Shown: positions 61,213-64,000 of the stretch, piece after piece | Position numbering within the stretch: position 1 is the first letter of the stretch | How the letters are laid out: each line of letters starts with the position of its first letter | NCBI GenBank assembly: GCA_021791845.1 | Contig: JAJYVT010000008.1 | Coordinates: forward strand, 1 to 64,000 | DNA from: Actinomycetes bacterium | GTDB taxonomy: Bacteria; Actinomycetota; Acidimicrobiia; Acidimicrobiales; RAAP-2 | Length of the DNA stretch: 64,000 bases | Direction: 5' to 3' | Position numbers and translations under genes: made by a program | The notes under the pieces: model-generated | Told to the model about the DNA's origin: nothing | Databases searched by the model: none | What the model saw: the letters and a program-made list of their open reading frames with translations, nothing else

Positions 61213-62759
61213 CCCGGGCGGGCACGCCGGGTGCGGGCGGCGTCGGCCCGGGCAGTGCCGGAGCCGGGAGCGTCCTCGTCGTGGACGTGGGGACGAGCAG
61301 CGTCCGCACCGCGGTCGTGGACGCCGGCGGGCGGGTCGGCCGGGTGCACCAGGCCCCGCTGGTCACGGCCACCCCGGCGCCCGGCATGGTCGAGCTGGAC
61401 GCATCGGCGCTGGCCACCACGGTGTGCGAGCTGGCCGCCGCCACCCTGGCGGACGCCGGCCCGGTGCAGGGGGTGGGCATCGCCAACCAGCGGTCGACCA
61501 CGGTGGTCTGGGAGCGCTCGAGCGGCCGGCCGGTCGCCCCGGCCGTCGGCTGGCAGGACTTGAGGACCGTGTTGACGTGCCTCACGCTGCAAGCCGAGGG
61601 CATCCGGCTGGCGCCCAACATGTCGGCCACCAAGGTGGCTGCGATCCTCGACGAGGTCGACCCCGATCGTCGGCGGGACGGGGAGCTGTGCTTCGGGACC
61701 CTCGACAGCTGGATCGCCTGGACCCTGGCCGGCGGCTCCGACCGCCCCGGCGGGGGCCTCCACGTGACCGATGCCACGAACGCCGGGGTCACGGGCTTGG
61801 TCGCCCCGGGCGGGGGCGGGCGCTGGGACCAGTGGGACCGCCGCGTCCTCGAGGCCCTGCGGATCCCGGAGGCGATGCTGCCGCGGATCGTGGACACCGT
61901 CGGCGTGGTCGCTCCGTGCACGGCGCTGCCGGGCGCCCCGACGCTCGCCGCGCTCTGCGGCGACCAGCAGGCGTCGCTCGTCGGGCAGGGGTGCACGCTG
62001 CCCGGGACGGCCAAGGCCACCTTCGGGACGGGCGGGATGCTGGACCTCTGCACCGGAGCGGAGCCGCCCACCCACGCCGGGCGGGGCCCCGCCGGCACCT
62101 TCCCGGTCGTCGCGTGGCAGCAGGCGGGGCGGGCGACCTGGGGGGTCGAGGCGATGATGCTCACGGCCGGTGCCTGTGTGCAGTGGCTGAGCGAGGACCT
62201 CGGCCTCATCCCCGACCCGGCGTCGTCCGCCGAGGTGGCGGCCGCCTGTGAGCGCTCGGGCGACGTGTGGTTCGTCCCCGCCCTCCTGGGCATGGGCACC
62301 CCGGTGTGGGACTTCGGCGCACGCGGCGCACTCCTCGGCGTGACCCGTGGCACCGGACGTCCCGAGGTCGTCCGCGCCGTGCTCGAGGGGGTGGCGCACC
62401 GGGGCGCCGACCTTCTCGAGTCCGCCGAGGCGGACGGGGCGGGCACGGTCGCGTCGCTCCGGGTGGACGGCGGGATGAGCGCCAACCCCGTGTTCGTCCA
62501 GGCGTTGGCCGACGCCTGCGGCCGGCCGGTGGACCTCTCCCCCGAGCTCGAGGCCACCACGCGGGGCGCCGGCATCCTGGCCGGGCTGGCCCTCGGGACG
62601 TGGGACGGCATGGCGGCGGTGGCCGACGCCTATCGTCCCCGGGCCTCGGTGGCCCCTAGGCTGTCCGAGTCCGACCGCCAGGCGCTCAGAGCCCGGTGGC
62701 TCGACGCTCGGGACCGGGCCGCCCGCACCATCCCCGAGCTGTCCGGGATCGAGTTCTGA
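61203..62759 (+). CDS. glpK: FGGY-family carbohydrate kinase, glycerol-kinase-like
   Basis: ASKHA-fold sugar/polyol kinase. VLVVDVGTSSVRTAVV (phosphate-1 region), GIANQRSTTVVWERSSGRPVAPAVGWQDLRT, FGTGGMLDLCTG, WGVEAMMLTAGACVQWL and RVDGGMSANPVFVQALAD follow the glycerol kinase pattern closely. Length 518. GTG overlaps the FAD-oxidase end, with GGGGAGG four bases upstream. Neighbouring glpD supports glycerol as substrate; several residues in the N-terminal glycerol-binding loop differ from E. coli GlpK, so a related polyol is possible. Confidence 0.85.
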   Translation: MALTRAGTPGAGGVGPGSAGAGSVLVVDVGTSSVRTAVVDAGGRVGRVHQAPLVTATPAPGMVELDASALATTVCELAAATLADAGPVQGVGIANQRSTTVVWERSSGRPVAPAVGWQDLRTVLTCLTLQAEGIRLAPNMSATKVAAILDEVDPDRRRDGELCFGTLDSWIAWTLAGGSDRPGGGLHVTDATNAGVTGLVAPGGGGRWDQWDRRVLEALRIPEAMLPRIVDTVGVVAPCTALPGAPTLAALCGDQQASLVGQGCTLPGTAKATFGTGGMLDLCTGAEPPTHAGRGPAGTFPVVAWQQAGRATWGVEAMMLTAGACVQWLSEDLGLIPDPASSAEVAAACERSGDVWFVPALLGMGTPVWDFGARGALLGVTRGTGRPEVVRAVLEGVAHRGADLLESAEADGAGTVASLRVDGGMSANPVFVQALADACGRPVDLSPELEATTRGAGILAGLALGTWDGMAAVADAYRPRASVAPRLSESDRQALRARWLDARDRAARTIPELSGIEF

Positions 62760-62770
62760 GAGGTGTCGGC

Positions 62771-63775
62771 GTGACCGCAATGCCCGGGACGACCGTTGGA
62801 CGTGGCGCCGTCCCCGTGCGGGAGCACGTGCCCGGCGCGCCGATGGACCTGCTGGAGGCGGCCAAGCTGGCGCGGGACCTCCACGACGCCGTCGGGCGGG
62901 TCGTCCTCGGGGCGCCGGGACCGGTCACGGTGGCGGTGGTGGCAGCCGTGTCGGGAGGGCACCTCCTGATCGAGGACGTGCCCGGGACGGGGAAGACCGT
63001 CCTCGGCCGCACCCTGGCAACGGCGCTGGGCGCCCAGCTCTCCCGCATTCAGGGGCACACCGACCTGCTGCCGACCGACGTCACCGGGGTCTCGGTGTAC
63101 GCACCCGACCGCGGTGAGTGGCAGTTCCATCCGGGTCCGGTCTTCGCCCACGTGGTCCTCCTCGACGAGCTCAACCGCACCCCGCCCCGCACCCAGTCGG
63201 CGTTCTTGGAGGCGATGGCCGAGGAGCAGGTGACGGTGGACGGCGACCGCTGGCCGTTGCCCCGTCCCCACCTCGTCATCGCCACGCAGAACCCGGCCGA
63301 GCAGCTCGGCACGTTCCCCCTGGTCGAGAGCCAGCTGGACCGCTTCGCCCTGGCCACGCCGCTCGGCTACCCCGACGCCGGCACCGAGGTGCGGCTGGCG
63401 CTGGGCGAAGGCGGTCACGACGAGCTCAGCCGGCTCGCCCCCATCTGCACCACCAACGACTGGGCCCGCCTGGTGGCGGCCTGCGGCCGGGTCCGCGTCG
63501 ACCCGGCCGTGGCCGCCTATGCCGTGCAGCTGACCCGGGCGACCCGCGAGCCGCCGTCGGTGCGGCTGGGCGCCAGCCCCCGGGCCTCCATCACCATGGT
63601 GCGCTCGGCCCAGGGCCATGCCCTCCTGGACGGGCGGTCGTACACGACGCCGGACGACGTCCAGGCGGTGGCGGTGGCTTCGCTGGCCCACCGGCTGGTG
63701 GCCGAGGGCGGCCCGGCGGAGCGGGCCGCGGTCGTGGGGGAGGTGGTGCGCACCACCCCGGCCCCCCGGCCGTGA
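62771..63775 (+). CDS. MoxR-family AAA+ ATPase
   Basis: MoxR ATPase, a chaperone-like AAA+ protein that often works with DUF58 and VWA proteins. Walker A EDVPGTGKTVLG (about 70-81), Walker B VLLDELNRTPP, sensor-1 ATQNPAEQLGTFPL and the SPRASITMVRSAQGHAL block are present. Length 334. GTG has GAGAGG about seven bases upstream, 11 bp after the kinase stop. The next gene starts by overlap and is expected to be the DUF58 partner. Confidence 0.93.
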   Translation: MTAMPGTTVGRGAVPVREHVPGAPMDLLEAAKLARDLHDAVGRVVLGAPGPVTVAVVAAVSGGHLLIEDVPGTGKTVLGRTLATALGAQLSRIQGHTDLLPTDVTGVSVYAPDRGEWQFHPGPVFAHVVLLDELNRTPPRTQSAFLEAMAEEQVTVDGDRWPLPRPHLVIATQNPAEQLGTFPLVESQLDRFALATPLGYPDAGTEVRLALGEGGHDELSRLAPICTTNDWARLVAACGRVRVDPAVAAYAVQLTRATREPPSVRLGASPRASITMVRSAQGHALLDGRSYTTPDDVQAVAVASLAHRLVAEGGPAERAAVVGEVVRTTPAPRP

Positions 63776-64000
63776 TGCGCCGCGCCGGGCTGGCGCGGCC
63801 CCGCCGGGCTGCCGTCCCGGTGGCGGCGAGCGCGGCGGTGCTGGCGGTCTGGGGCGCCGTCGCCCGCGGCAGCGGGGCGGGCTGGGTCCAGACGGTCGGC
63901 GCCCTCGTCGCCGGGCTCCTCGTCGTGGGCCTGGCCGGGCCTGCCCTGGCGGTCCGGCGGGTGCGCGTCCATGCGCTCGGCGCGCCGGGCGACGCCGTGG
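63775..64000 (+). CDS. Start of membrane protein (probably DUF58), cut by window end
   Basis: Partial gene. The 75 visible residues hold two hydrophobic segments (about 15-32 and 40-60) with an Arg-rich start (MRRAGLARPRRA). Its ATG overlaps the MoxR stop by one base (TGATG). This position and membrane start fit the DUF58 protein that usually follows moxR, but the DUF58 domain itself is beyond the window. Confidence 0.55.
   Translation, partial: MRRAGLARPRRAAVPVAASAAVLAVWGAVARGSGAGWVQTVGALVAGLLVVGLAGPALAVRRVRVHALGAPGDAV

Overview
The window is GC-rich, tightly packed bacterial chromosome from an actinobacterium, most likely Acidimicrobiia. This is inferred from gene content, not from a search. 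Supporting content: a WhiB-type Fe-S regulator, F420-linked enzyme families, GTP-dependent PEP carboxykinase, the actinobacterial DUF2469 and DivIVA-like coiled-coil genes beside ribosomal genes, an Ala-rich tail on ribosomal protein S16, frequent GTG starts and 1-14 bp gene overlaps. I see no rRNA, tRNA, CRISPR array, insertion sequence or phage.

Layout. 0-3.4 kb: a membrane-stress operon (pspA, htpX, PspAB-like) and a tyrosine phosphatase. 3.4-15.5 kb: mixed metabolism and DNA functions: fumC, an endonuclease IV gene broken by a single-base frameshift, F420-linked oxidoreductases, dprA, a GNAT enzyme, an amidase overlapping a C45-type acyltransferase, a CBS protein, yifB and a metallo-beta-lactamase-fold protein. 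15.5-20 kb: a DUF2795 protein, an MFS exporter, a secreted repeat protein with a CHAP-like domain, and a DinB-like protein. 20-42.3 kb: a long minus-strand housekeeping block, in transcription order fakA-like, recG, rsmD, coaD, coiled-coil gene, DUF177, rpmF, plsX, acpP, rnc, mutM, smc, ftsY, ffh, rpsP, KH protein, rimM, trmD, rplS, DUF2469, yraN, enoyl-CoA hydratase, NfeD-like, SPFH. It links ribosome assembly, tRNA modification, protein targeting, fatty-acid synthesis and chromosome segregation. 42.3-48.7 kb: rpmB, a D,D-carboxypeptidase, thiL, pckG and a second MFS transporter. 48.6-56.5 kb: SAM methyltransferase, CoA transferase, a DNA methyltransferase without a restriction partner, a second secreted repeat protein, trpD, acyl-CoA dehydrogenase, a DMT transporter and whiB. 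56.6-64 kb: DUF3501 and rubrerythrin, then a plus-strand operon of glpD, an FAD-linked oxidase resembling alkylglycerone-phosphate synthase, a glycerol-kinase-like FGGY kinase, a MoxR ATPase and the cut-off start of a membrane protein.

Most of the window is ordinary. Points worth a second look: two secreted proteins 33 kb apart with the same 42-residue (126-bp) repeat and six GYW units each; a KH RNA-binding protein carrying a run of about 70 mostly Asp/Glu residues; the frameshifted endonuclease IV; a rubrerythrin-DUF3501 pair lacking the usual Fe-S partner gene; the three-gene glycerol phosphate/FAD oxidase operon; a near-perfect 17-bp-stem hairpin between convergent genes; and many short tandem repeats. 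I found no convincing defence, secretion or biosynthetic system that would count as wholly new.
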